The notes below the pieces were generated by a model. That model saw nothing but the letters and a program-made list of their open reading frames with translations, was not told the origin of the DNA and ran no database searches. Positions 42,648 through 50,196 of a stretch of 64,000 nt of DNA are shown piece by piece (within the stretch, counting starts at the first letter, position 1; each line of letters begins with the position of its first letter). The stretch is taken from positions 1-64,000 of the forward strand of contig NZ_JABWGN010000024.1 of assembly GCF_013363975.1 (NCBI RefSeq), in the 5' to 3' direction. This DNA is from Nonomuraea montanisoli (lineage in GTDB: Bacteria; Actinomycetota; Actinomycetes; Streptosporangiales; Streptosporangiaceae). A program made the translations under genes and the position numbers.

Positions 42648-43511
42648 ATGGACGACGACGTGGTGGATCTGCACGAGGCAGTCGAGGACGGGTCGCTCGC
42701 GGAGGTCGTGGAACTGGCGGGGTGCGTGGCGGACGTCGACGCGGAGTTCGAGGGGCGCAGCGCGCTCTGGGTCGCCGTGTACGAGGAACGCCATGACGTC
42801 GCCCGCGCTCTCGTGGCCGCCGGGGCCGACCCGTGGCGGCCGATGATGAGCGGCTGGTCGCCCGGCCGCCTCAGCCTGGCCGGCCCGGATCCTGACCTGT
42901 TCGAGTGGCCGGCCGGGGCGCGCGGCCCGGCGGAGCTGTCGGAGGACGAGGCCGCGCTGGTGGCGGAGGCCGACCGGCTGACGGCGGTGCTGGGCGGCGT
43001 CGAGCACGACGGCTTCTCCGTGGCGTGCGTGGCCGGGATCGACGCGGCCGAGGCGGTGCGGCGGCTGGAGGCCACGGTCGAGGTCATCGACCCGGAGGAG
43101 TTCCTGGACGAGATCGACCCCTTCGCCGAGGAGAGCATGCGCTTCGTCGGGGTCACGGACGTGCCGGGCGGTTGCGTCGTCAGCCAGCCGTGGGGGTACG
43201 TCCCGGCTGCACCGGACGCCATGAGGCGCCTTTCCACGGGCACGGTCTGCTCCGCCATGTACGCCAATCCCAAGAGCGGCGACCAGGGGCGTGTGGCGCG
43301 TGATGGCGAGATCGTCGACTGGCGCCTGCGCCCCGGCGGCGAGCCGTGGGAGGAGGACGGGCCCCAGGAGGTGCTCCTGTCGTACCTGTACCAAGGGAAC
43401 GCGGTGGCCTACTGCTGCGCGTACGTGGGGCTGCGGGTGGCCGACGAGCGGGCGGTCATCGGGCCGCCCGACGTGTGGCTGTGCCTGCCGGAGCGTGACC
43501 ACTGGACCTGA
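42648..43511 (+). CDS. Ankyrin-like and DUF6461-like protein
   Basis: A 287-residue cytosolic protein. Residues 1-60 look like two ankyrin repeats (DLHEAVEDGSLAEVVELAG, then RSALWVAVYEERHDVARALVAAGADP). The rest resembles DUF6461: the block FSVACVAGIDAAEAVRRLEA near residue 123 and VGVTDVPGGCVVSQPWGYVP near 172 are typical of that actinobacterial family. Function unknown; the family is often seen among toxin-immunity or regulatory proteins. ATG at 42648 after GAGGAGGG. The 3' end overlaps the convergent CGNR gene by 56 bp. Confidence 0.65.
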   Translation: MDDDVVDLHEAVEDGSLAEVVELAGCVADVDAEFEGRSALWVAVYEERHDVARALVAAGADPWRPMMSGWSPGRLSLAGPDPDLFEWPAGARGPAELSEDEAALVAEADRLTAVLGGVEHDGFSVACVAGIDAAEAVRRLEATVEVIDPEEFLDEIDPFAEESMRFVGVTDVPGGCVVSQPWGYVPAAPDAMRRLSTGTVCSAMYANPKSGDQGRVARDGEIVDWRLRPGGEPWEEDGPQEVLLSYLYQGNAVAYCCAYVGLRVADERAVIGPPDVWLCLPERDHWT

Positions 43512-44016
43512 GGGCGCGGTGGCGGCGTACGGCGTCGCGGTTGGCGCACCGCTGGGAGCAGTAGCGCTGCCGCCCGGTGCGTGAGGTGTCGGCGAAGATC
43601 GTGGCGCACTCGGTCACGGCGCAGCGGCGCAGCCGGTGCATGCCCCGTCCGACCAGGTGCAGCGCGGTGCCCACGGCGATGAGCGAGGACAGCACGGAGC
43701 CGAGCGGCAGCAGGTCGTCGCGGTAGTGCAGGTGCCAGCCGCCGGCGTGGTCGGTCAGCCGCGGATGGGCGGCCCACCGCGCCAGCATGCGGTTGACCAG
43801 CTCCGCGCGCTCGTGCTCGCCGGTGGCGTCGACGATCTCCTCCCAGGCGTCCAGCGCCGCCAGGGTGAGGTCCAGGTCGCCGGGGATGACCGGGCGTTGC
43901 AGCACGAGCCCGGCGGCGCGGCAGCGGTCCGCGAGCTCCCCGGCGGTCGCCGGGCGCCGGTTGGCCAGGTCGGCGGCGAGGTTCACGGCGCCCTCGCCGT
44001 AAGGGTTGAGGTGCAT
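43456..44016 (-). CDS. CGNR zinc-finger, ABATE-type regulator
   Basis: A 186-residue protein with the N-terminal stress-response ABATE-like domain (NLAADLANRRPAT near residue 11) and a C-terminal CGNR zinc finger: Cys-x4-Cys in CAVTEC and Cys-x3-Cys in RYCSQRCANRDAVRRHR, which reads DNA or RNA. Proteins of this type are predicted transcription regulators. It is divergent from the MFS transporter at 44043, with 26 bp between, so it may control that exporter. The last 56 bp overlap the convergent gene, which covers the basic tail after the zinc finger. Confidence 0.85.
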   Translation of the reverse strand: MHLNPYGEGAVNLAADLANRRPATAGELADRCRAAGLVLQRPVIPGDLDLTLAALDAWEEIVDATGEHERAELVNRMLARWAAHPRLTDHAGGWHLHYRDDLLPLGSVLSSLIAVGTALHLVGRGMHRLRRCAVTECATIFADTSRTGRQRYCSQRCANRDAVRRHRALRSSGHAPAGTATRRAAR

Positions 44017-44042
44017 AAGACCATTACATCAGGGTGGTCGGC

Positions 44043-45338
44043 GTGACACAGCACACGGATGTACGGCCGGCCGAGCCGGCGCGATACCGGTGGGTCGTCC
44101 TCGGCGTCGCCACCTTCACCCAGGCCGCCTCGGGATTCTTCGTGCAGGGCATCGGGGCGATGGGTGTCCACCTGCAGCGCGACCTGCACGTGGGCGCGGC
44201 GGAGCTGGGGCTGCTGCTGTCGGCGGCGCAGCTCGTTCCGCTGGCCGGGTTGCTGGTGGCGGGGGAGCTGCTGGACCGTTACGACGAGCGGTGGGTCGTC
44301 GGGATCGGCGCCTGCGTCGTCGCGGTGAGTCTGGGCGTGGGGAGCGTGGCGCCCGGATACGCGTCGCTGCTGCTCGTGCTGCTGGTGGTGGGGGCGGGGT
44401 ACAGCACCGTGCAGCCCGGCGGCAGCAAGTCGGTGGCGTCCTGGTTCGACGCGTCGCAGCGGGGGCTGGCGATGGGGGTGCGGCAGGCGGGTCTGCCGCT
44501 GGGCGGTGTCGTGGCGGCGGCGGTGCTGCCCGCTCTCGCCGCCGCGTCGGGCTGGCGGGCATCGCTCCTGGCCGGCGGGCTGGTCGCGTTGGTGGGGGCG
44601 GTCGCCTTCATGGGCCTCTACCGCCGGCCGCCCGTCCCGGGCCTTCCCGAGCCGGGCGCGTCGCGCGGCGTGGAGTCGCGGGGAGCGCCCGGCGTGGAGT
44701 CGCGGGGGGCGCTCGGTGGGGAGCCGCGGGCGTCGCTCGGGTCGCGGCTGCGGATGCTGCGGGAGCCGGCCATGGTGCGGATCCTCCTGTCGGGGGCGTG
44801 CCTGGTCTCGGTGCACAGCGGCGTCGGCGTCCTGACCGTGTTGCACCTGCACGAGGCGGCCTCCGTCGAGGCGGGGTCGGCGGCGCTGGTGCTCGTGGCG
44901 GTCCAGGGGGCGGGCGTCGCCGGGCGCGTGTGCCTGGCGGCCTGGAGCGACCGGGTGAGGTCCGGGCGGTACGCCTGCGTCCTGGTGTGCATGGTGGCCG
45001 TGACCGCCGGGATGGTCGCGCTGATGACGCCTCTGGGGCGTTCGCCGGTGGCGGCCTGTCTGCTGTTCGTCTGGCTGGGGTTCTTCGGCATCGGCTGGTA
45101 CGGCCCGTGGGTGGCGCATCTGGCCGAGTCGGCGCCGCCCGGCAGGACGGGGTTCGCCCTGGGGCTGGCCATGGCCGTCACGCAGGTCGCCGTGATCCTG
45201 GCGCCGCCCGCGCTCGGCCTGCTCAGGGACGTGACCGGCGGGTTCGGCGCGGCCTGGGGCGTGCTGTCGGCGATGACGGCCGCCGCCGTGGTGGTGACGG
45301 CCAGGGGCGCGGGGTTCAGGCGGAGGGCCAGTTCCTGA
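44043..45338 (+). CDS. MFS transporter
   Basis: A 431-residue major facilitator with twelve predicted helices. Two six-helix halves are separated by a cytoplasmic loop of about 60 residues that holds three copies of an eight-residue repeat (GVESRGAP type). Motif A-like DRYDERWVVGIGA and AWSDRVRSGRY lie after helices 2 and 8. The specificity (CynX/NarK-like or drug efflux) is open. GTG at 44043 was preferred; GTG 44034 is also possible. It is divergent from the CGNR regulator and its 3' end overlaps the TetR gene by 23 bp. Confidence 0.85.
   Translation: MTQHTDVRPAEPARYRWVVLGVATFTQAASGFFVQGIGAMGVHLQRDLHVGAAELGLLLSAAQLVPLAGLLVAGELLDRYDERWVVGIGACVVAVSLGVGSVAPGYASLLLVLLVVGAGYSTVQPGGSKSVASWFDASQRGLAMGVRQAGLPLGGVVAAAVLPALAAASGWRASLLAGGLVALVGAVAFMGLYRRPPVPGLPEPGASRGVESRGAPGVESRGALGGEPRASLGSRLRMLREPAMVRILLSGACLVSVHSGVGVLTVLHLHEAASVEAGSAALVLVAVQGAGVAGRVCLAAWSDRVRSGRYACVLVCMVAVTAGMVALMTPLGRSPVAACLLFVWLGFFGIGWYGPWVAHLAESAPPGRTGFALGLAMAVTQVAVILAPPALGLLRDVTGGFGAAWGVLSAMTAAAVVVTARGAGFRRRASS
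44667..44738 (+). repeat. Three 24-bp in-frame tandem units in the MFS loop
   Basis: Units start at 44667, 44691 and 44715 (GGCGTGGAGTCGCGGGGAGC...). The first two differ at two positions and the third is more diverged. They encode eight-residue blocks in the loop between the two halves of the transporter. Confidence 0.85.
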
Positions 45339-45885
45339 GGACGAGGTCGAGCGCGTCCAGCGCCCTGGACCACGAGGCGTCCACGTCGCGCTCGTGGCGG
45401 CGGAACCCGCCGGCCGTCTCCAGGCTCACGTAGCCGTGGAAGGTGCCGTGCAGCATCCGCACGGCGTCGGTCTCGGCGGGCTCCGGGAGGTCGTAGCCGC
45501 GCAGGATCGCCCGGGTCATCTCCGCGTGGCGGCGTGCGGGGCCGACGATGGCGGTCTCGTCGTCGAGCTCCATCTGGCAGGCGGCGTACCGGCCGGGGTG
45601 CTCCTTCGCGTAGTCGCGGTAGGCGTTGGCGAAGGCGGCCAGCGCGTCCTTGCCCGCGCGGCCGGCCAGGGCGCCGGCGGCCCGGTCGGCCAGCTCCGTC
45701 AGGGCCAGCGCCGCGACCCTGACGCGGAGGTCCTGGATGTCCTTGACGTGGGCGTACAGGGCCGCGGGCTGGACGCCGAATCTGCGGGCGAGCGCCGAGA
45801 CGGTCACGTTCGGGAAGCCGATCTCGTCGGCCAGCTCCGCCGCGGCCTGTGTCAGGCGTTCGGCGGTCAGTCCGGCTCGCGCCAT
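45316..45885 (-). CDS. TetR family regulator with WHG-type C-terminal domain
   Basis: A 189-residue repressor. HTH reads IGFPNVTVSALARRFGVQPAAL. The C-terminal region contains LHGTFHGYVSLETAGGF, typical of TetR_C_33/WHG proteins. ATG at 45885. It is convergent with the MFS gene (23-bp overlap) and divergent from the FBP gene at 45959, with AT-rich inverted repeats in the 73 bp between them. It therefore most likely controls itself and the FBP gene. The ligand is unknown. Confidence 0.9.
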   Translation of the reverse strand: MARAGLTAERLTQAAAELADEIGFPNVTVSALARRFGVQPAALYAHVKDIQDLRVRVAALALTELADRAAGALAGRAGKDALAAFANAYRDYAKEHPGRYAACQMELDDETAIVGPARRHAEMTRAILRGYDLPEPAETDAVRMLHGTFHGYVSLETAGGFRRHERDVDASWSRALDALDLVLRNWPSA

Positions 45886-45915
45886 GCGTCACCCTCTCTC
45901 AACTTACAGGTTTTA

Positions 45916-45943
45916 AGTATTTGCATACTACCGTTAAGAACGG
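45916..45943. promoter_or_regulatory. Inverted repeats between divergent TetR and FBP genes
   Basis: AGTAT-TTGC-ATACT (45916-45929) is followed at once by CCGTT-AAG-AACGG (45931-45943). Both are perfect short palindromes in a locally AT-rich stretch just before the FBP start at 45959. Candidate operators for the TetR protein. Confidence 0.45.
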
Positions 45944-45958
45944 CTAGCGTCGCGGCCC

Positions 45959-46456
45959 ATGAGACCTGTCAACGAATCCGACATCCGCGCGTCGTTCGTC
46001 AACTGCTCCAAGGGGGAGGCCAAGCGGCTCGGCCTGCCCAGGGATCCCGACGAGCGGCCCTGGGACGACCTCGACTTCCTCGGCTGGCGAGATCCCGGCG
46101 CCCCCGAACGCGCCTACCTCGTCACCGAGCGCGACGGCCGCCTCGTGGGCGTCGCGCTGCGGGTGACCTCCGGCGCGCAGCGCGCCTTCACCTCGCGCAG
46201 CATGTGCTCGCTGTGCCTGACCACGCACACCAGCGGCGGCGTGGCGCTGATGACGGCGCGCCGTACCGGGGAGGCCGGCCGCCAGGGCAACACCGTCGGG
46301 CAGTACCTGTGCGCCGACCTCGCCTGCTCCCTCTACGCGCGGGGCAAGAGGGAGGCGGCGGGCGGCGGCCTGGTGGACGAGTCGCTCACGCCGGAGGAGA
46401 AGGTGGCCCGGGTGCGGGCCAACCTGTACTCGTTCCTGGACAAGGTGGCGGGATGA
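45959..46456 (+). CDS. FBP-type treble-clef zinc-finger protein
   Basis: A 165-residue protein with the FBP_C/FusB-like zinc finger: the pair SMCSLCL near residues 82-86 and CADLAC near 120 supply four Cys, the pattern of the elongation-factor-G-binding treble clef. FusB proteins rescue EF-G from fusidic acid, but most actinobacterial FBP proteins are untested and some may act in normal ribosome recycling. Divergent from a TetR gene. Starts MRPVNESDIRASF. Confidence 0.8.
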   Translation: MRPVNESDIRASFVNCSKGEAKRLGLPRDPDERPWDDLDFLGWRDPGAPERAYLVTERDGRLVGVALRVTSGAQRAFTSRSMCSLCLTTHTSGGVALMTARRTGEAGRQGNTVGQYLCADLACSLYARGKREAAGGGLVDESLTPEEKVARVRANLYSFLDKVAG

Positions 46457-46516
46457 CCGCCCTGGGGGAGGACGGTCTTGTCGTGCGTGCTCGGCCGATG
46501 GGCGGGAGGTGACCCG

Positions 46517-47650
46517 TCAGCCGGCGGTCAGGCGCCACAGGGAGGTGACCTCCGCGCTCCTCGCGGCGTGGAGCGGATCGGCGGCGTCCCTCGCCCGCGG
46601 GTGCCGGGGCCGGGTGTCGAGCCTGCCCGCGACGCGCAGCCCGGCCGCCGCGATGGCGGCCCGCAGGTCGCGGCGCGTCCGCAGCCCGAGGTGCTCGGCC
46701 AGGTCCGACAGGACGAGCCAGCCCTCGCCGCCCGGCCGCAGGTGCCCGGCGAGCCCGCCGAGGAAGTCGCGGAGCATGGCGCCGTCCTGGTCGTAGACGC
46801 CCTGTTCGAGGGCCGAGGTCGGCCGGGCGGGGATCCACGGGGGATTGCACACGATCAGGTCGGCGCGTCCGTCGGGGAACAGGGCCGGGCCGGTGACCTC
46901 CACCTGCCCGGCCAGGCCGAGCCCGCGGACGTTGTCGCGGGCGCAGGCCATCGCGCGGGTGCTGATGTCGGTGGCCACGACGCGGCCGACCCCCCTGCGG
47001 GCCAGGACGGCCGCGAGCACGCCGGTGCCGGTGCCGAGGTCGAACGCCGTGCGCGGACCGGTCCGGGGCCCGGCCGGCGCGGGCAGCGGGGCCCGCGCGA
47101 CCAGGTCGACGTACTCTCCGCGGACCGGCGAGAAGACCCCGTAGTGCGGATGGACGCGGGCGCCGAGGGCCGGGACCGGGACGCCCTTCCTACGCCACTC
47201 GTGCGCCCCGATCACGCCCAGCAGCTCCCTCAGGGGGACGAGCGTCGGCTCGCGCGGCGGCCCGTAGGCCTCCGCGCACGCCAGGCGCACGTCCGGCGCC
47301 CTGCGCAGGCGCAGGCAGTGGTCGTCCTCCAGGAGCACGAGCAGCCCGCTCAGAAGGCGGGCCCGGTGGCCGCGCGCGCGGCGGTGCAGGTGGAAGGTCT
47401 CGGCCGGGCTGTCACCCGGGCCGGGAGGTACGCGGTCGAGACGCCGGCCCATCGCCTGCAGCAGGTGGCGTCCGTTGTGGAAGTCGCCCCGCCACAGCAG
47501 GGCGGTGCCCTCGCGGGCCAGGCGGCAGGCGGTGTCGGCCTTCGTGCGGTCGTCGGCGACGACCACCCGGGCGGGGGGCGGCGTCGCGCTCTCGGAATGC
47601 CAGCGGGCGGATCGGGGCGTGCCGGATTCGGTCCAGTGGGCGGTGGCCAC
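46517..47650 (-). CDS. SAM-dependent methyltransferase, HemK-like
   Basis: A 377-residue class I methyltransferase. SAM motif I AFDLGTGTGVLAAVLA near residue 205, an acidic residue after strand 2 (ATDIST) and the catalytic motif IVCNPPWIP near residue 270. Asn-Pro-Pro-Tyr/Trp marks enzymes that methylate a planar amide or base nitrogen (release-factor glutamine, rRNA or DNA type). The N-terminal about 180 residues form a substrate domain. GTG start at 47650 after AGGAGC. No partner gene, so the target is not fixed. Confidence 0.85.
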   Translation of the reverse strand: MATAHWTESGTPRSARWHSESATPPPARVVVADDRTKADTACRLAREGTALLWRGDFHNGRHLLQAMGRRLDRVPPGPGDSPAETFHLHRRARGHRARLLSGLLVLLEDDHCLRLRRAPDVRLACAEAYGPPREPTLVPLRELLGVIGAHEWRRKGVPVPALGARVHPHYGVFSPVRGEYVDLVARAPLPAPAGPRTGPRTAFDLGTGTGVLAAVLARRGVGRVVATDISTRAMACARDNVRGLGLAGQVEVTGPALFPDGRADLIVCNPPWIPARPTSALEQGVYDQDGAMLRDFLGGLAGHLRPGGEGWLVLSDLAEHLGLRTRRDLRAAIAAAGLRVAGRLDTRPRHPRARDAADPLHAARSAEVTSLWRLTAG

Positions 47651-47996
47651 CAGATGCTCCTCGTGGTCGGACGTGCGGATGGGGCACGAGACGCACGTCG
47701 ACGAGGAGCGGGCCGGAGGCGCCCGTGCCGTGGCACGGGCGCGCAGGAAAGGGCAGGAAGGGCTACGGCTCCCGCGTCGAAGCGCGTGAGGAGCGGTCGC
47801 CGAGAACCATGCCGAGTGTCACGGGTCAGCCCTTTCCAAAGACGGACCCCAAGGCTCCCACGGCTCCGTGCCCACCGGCAAACTCCTTTCCCGCCCGGCG
47901 AGCTCGGCCCCGGCCGGTGGCGACGTCGAGCGCCCGCCGCGCACCCGCTGCCGGGCCCATGCCTCCCGCGCCACCCACGGAGACGTCGCTAGGTGG
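47651..47996. other. Gene-free region with one hairpin
   Basis: 346 bp upstream of the methyltransferase and to the left of the IS element, with no convincing gene. It contains an 11-bp-arm inverted repeat, GCGCCCGTGCC (47719-47729) and GGCACGGGCGC (47732-47742). There is no T run, so it could be a transcription stop or a protein-binding site. Confidence 0.4.
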
Positions 47997-48018
47997 TGTC
48001 TTCAAATGATCTAGCATC

Positions 48019-48866
48019 GTGGATCATGGTCAGGTGATACGTCGTCATGAACTGTCCGATGCCGAGTGGGAGTTCGTCCGGCTGCTGTTGCCGGTCTCCT
48101 CGCGGGGGCGAAAACGGTTGGACGACCGAAAGGTCCTCAACGGGATCGTATGGAAGTTCCGTACCGGCACGGCCTCGCGGGATGTTCCCGAGCGGTACGG
48201 GTCGTGGGCCACGCTCCACACCCGTTTCCGGCGATGGGCCCTGAACGGCACCTTCGAGCGCATGCTCCGAGCCGCGCAGGCCCAGGCAGACGCGTCCGGG
48301 GACATCGAATGGCTGGTGTCGGTCGACTCCACTGTCGTGCGCGCCCACCAACACGCGGCCGGCGCCCGAAAAGGGGGCCTCACAGCCCAGCGCTCGGCCG
48401 CTCGCGGGGAGGGCTGACCAGCAAGATCCACCTGGCCTGCGACGGGCTCGGCCGACCACTCGCCTTCACCATCACGGGCGGGAACGCCAACGACTGCACC
48501 CAGTTCACCGCCGTGATGGAGGCGATACGAGTGCCCCGCCTCGGCCTGGGGCGCCCCCGAGTGCGACCCGACCACGTCCTGGGCGACAAGGGCTACAGCT
48601 CCCGGGCCATCCGGACCTGGCTACGGCGACGAAGCATCTCCCACACGATCCCCGAGCGGGTCGATCAGATCCGTAACCGGGCCCGGCGCGGCAACCTGGG
48701 CGGACGCCCACCCCGCTTCGACAAGGAGCTCTACAAGCGGCGCAACGTCGTGGAACGGTGCTTCCACCGGCTGAAGCAGTGGCGCGGCATCGCCACCCGC
48801 TATGACAAGACCGCCGAGTCCTACCGAGCAGTCGTCACCCTCGCCTCGCTGTTCATGTGGGCCTGA
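48019..48866 (+). CDS. IS5-family DDE transposase made by a -1 frameshift
   Basis: The first frame (48019-48417) encodes the N-terminal HTH-like domain (LSDAEWEFVRLLLP, SWATLHTRFRRW) and the first Asp in SVDSTVVRAHQH. The second frame carries GGLTSKIHLACDGLGRP, the second Asp in VLGDKGYS and the Glu in NVVERCFHRLKQWRG. Continuity of the family sequence crosses frames at the slippery site AAAAGGG (48369-48375), giving a product of about 282 residues. All three catalytic residues are present, so activity is possible. Confidence 0.85.
48369..48375 (+). other. Programmed -1 frameshift site
   Basis: A AAA GGG heptamer in the zero frame (codons CGA AAA GGG). Slipping back by one base joins the zero-frame N-terminus to the frame that encodes the rest of the DDE transposase. 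Confidence 0.75.
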
Positions 48867-48890
48867 TGCCCGACGACAGCTATTGGCCCT

Positions 48891-49214
48891 TCAGGGGCCG
48901 TGGAGTTCAGTCTCCCAAGCCTGGAACGGAGGCTCGACCTGGTAGCTCTGGTCGCAGTAGGCGCGAATCCACTGTGCGACTCGGTACTGAGCGTCTGCTT
49001 CGTTCAGAACCTCACCGTTCGCATCGACTTGGAGCACATTGCAATAGATCGCAAAGACCTGCTCCAGAGGCGAGCCGAACTGGAAGAGAGCGGGGCGATA
49101 GTCCACACCGTCGAGCAGGTCAACGTCGATGGTGCCATTCGCCAAGTAATAGGCGAAGAGCCGGAGTGAAGCGCGCACGTCGACAGGTAGATGTCCCACC
49201 GACACATCATGCAC
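48891..49214 (-). CDS. Small conserved protein, DUF7677-like
   Basis: A 107-residue soluble protein. It reads FAYYLANGTIDVDLLDGVDYRPALFQF, EQVFAIYCNVLQVD, AQYRVAQWIRAYCDQSYQVEPPFQAWETELHGP in successive short blocks, like the small actinobacterial family I recall as DUF7677. Function unknown; similar short acidic proteins occur with contact-dependent toxins. The start is uncertain: GTG 49214, 49205 or 49199, none with a well-spaced ribosome site. The stop lies close to the IS right end, so the insertion may have truncated nothing but removed flanking context. Confidence 0.55.
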   Translation of the reverse strand: MHDVSVGHLPVDVRASLRLFAYYLANGTIDVDLLDGVDYRPALFQFGSPLEQVFAIYCNVLQVDANGEVLNEADAQYRVAQWIRAYCDQSYQVEPPFQAWETELHGP

Positions 49215-49255
49215 GTGTTCACGCTGGCTTGACGTGCTCCTTTTGACGACAGGAC

Positions 49256-49480
49256 CTAGTGGGGCGATCCGTCGCGCTCGCCTCGTCGGGCGAGGCGCTG
49301 GAGCTGCCCTTCGTGCACGTCGCTCACCCATTCCCAGGCCCGTTCGAGCGCCTCGACGCCACGGCCGCCGACCAAGGACACGTCGATCAACGGTGACGGA
49401 ACGGCGCGCCCTGACCGTTCCTGGACTTCGGCGGCGAAGGGGGCGAGGCTGGAAGGGAGGCCCCCCGTGACACGACAGCA
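49256..49480 (-). pseudogene. Possible C-terminal remnant of a hypothetical gene
   Basis: A protein-like stretch on the minus strand (FAAEVQERSGRAVPSP, then VGGRGVEALERAWEWVSDVHEGQLQRLARR) ends at TGA 49256-49258. It has no start codon within its conserved part and its 5' side is taken over by the glyoxalase gene. Not recognised as a family. It may be a remnant near the IS element. Confidence 0.3.
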
Positions 49481-49529
49481 GCCCGGCGGCGCATCCGGCC
49501 GCCGGCACCGGACGGGAGGAGCCGACGCC

Positions 49530-49973
49530 GTGGACATGAGACTCGAGGTCGTGGTGATCCCGGTGGCCGACGTGGACCGCGCCAAGGACTTCTACAAGGC
49601 GCTCGGGTGGCGCGAGGACGCCGACGTGGCCGGCGGCGACGGTTTCCGGGTGGTGCAGCTGACCCCGCCCGGCTCGGCGTGCTCGGTCATCTTCGGCGCC
49701 GAGGTCACCTCGGCGGCCCCCGGCTCGGCGCAGGGCCTGCACCTGGTGGTCGACGACATCGACGCGGCCCGGGCCGAGCTCGTCGAGTGCGGGGCCGAGG
49801 TGAGCGAGGTGTTCCACGACGCCGGCGGGGTGTTCCACCACGCCGGGACCGACGGGCGGGTGCCCGGCCCCGCGCCGGAGCGGCGGAGCTACGGCTCCTT
49901 CGCCTCGTTCAGCGACCCCGACGGCAACGGCTGGCTGCTCCAGGAGGTCACCACCCGCCTGCCGGGCCGGTGA
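49530..49973 (+). CDS. Glyoxalase/VOC family protein
   Basis: A 147-residue VOC protein with two fold units: VVIPVADVDRAKDFYKALGWRED at the start and the closing SFSDPDGNGWLLQEV near residue 130. His in GLHLVVDD and Glu in the last strand are candidate metal ligands. GTG at 49530 follows GGGAGGA by 9 nt. A 58-residue gene lies 36 bp downstream and is probably co-transcribed; in other actinomycetes this domain pair is often fused or adjacent. Confidence 0.88.
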   Translation: MDMRLEVVVIPVADVDRAKDFYKALGWREDADVAGGDGFRVVQLTPPGSACSVIFGAEVTSAAPGSAQGLHLVVDDIDAARAELVECGAEVSEVFHDAGGVFHHAGTDGRVPGPAPERRSYGSFASFSDPDGNGWLLQEVTTRLPGR

Positions 49974-50009
49974 CCACCGAGCGGCCGTTCAACCGGGAGG
50001 AGAAGCGAG

Positions 50010-50186
50010 ATGTCGGTGACCTTCGATTCCGCGGCCGAGCTGGCCGAGGCCCTGCGCCGCGCGGAGGCCGCGCACGGCCGGCACGAGCAGGAGCTCGGGC
50101 ATCCGGACGCGGACTGGCCTGGCTGGTACGCGCAGTACATGGTGGACGAGCAGACCGGCGACGCCGGTCAGGCGGCGAGCGGGTGA
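50010..50186 (+). CDS. 58-residue partner of the glyoxalase protein
   Basis: ATG 50010 to TGA 50186, preceded by GGGAGGAGAAG. The product is MSVTFDSAAELAEALRRAEA, then a short helical part with HGRHEQELGHPDADWP and GWYAQYMVDEQ. The WPxWYAxYM pattern recurs as an accessory segment of actinobacterial VOC proteins, either fused or as here separate. It probably forms a helical hairpin that binds or completes the glyoxalase. Confidence 0.7.
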   Translation: MSVTFDSAAELAEALRRAEAAHGRHEQELGHPDADWPGWYAQYMVDEQTGDAGQAASG

Positions 50187-50196
50187 GGCGGGCGCA

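Larger units (their letters stand above)
47997..48880 (+). mobile_element. IS5-family insertion element (IS427-like)
   Basis: A transposase in two overlapping frames fills this 0.9-kb element. The left end is near GTGTCTTCAAATGATC (47997); the right end near GATGCCCGACGACAG (up to about 48880) matches it only partly as an inverted repeat. The triplet CTA lies just outside both approximate ends (47989-47991 and 48880-48882), but the boundaries are not firm. The right end lies 10 bp or so before the stop of the gene at 48891. Confidence 0.6.

Noticed and set aside
46386..46850. Second gene overlapping the methyltransferase end
   Set aside because: Low-complexity shadow frame; the NPPW methyltransferase frame is conserved through the same bases.
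47725..48009. Short plus-strand gene before the IS
   Set aside because: Pro/Ala/Arg-rich with no ribosome site or family pattern; overlaps the IS left end.
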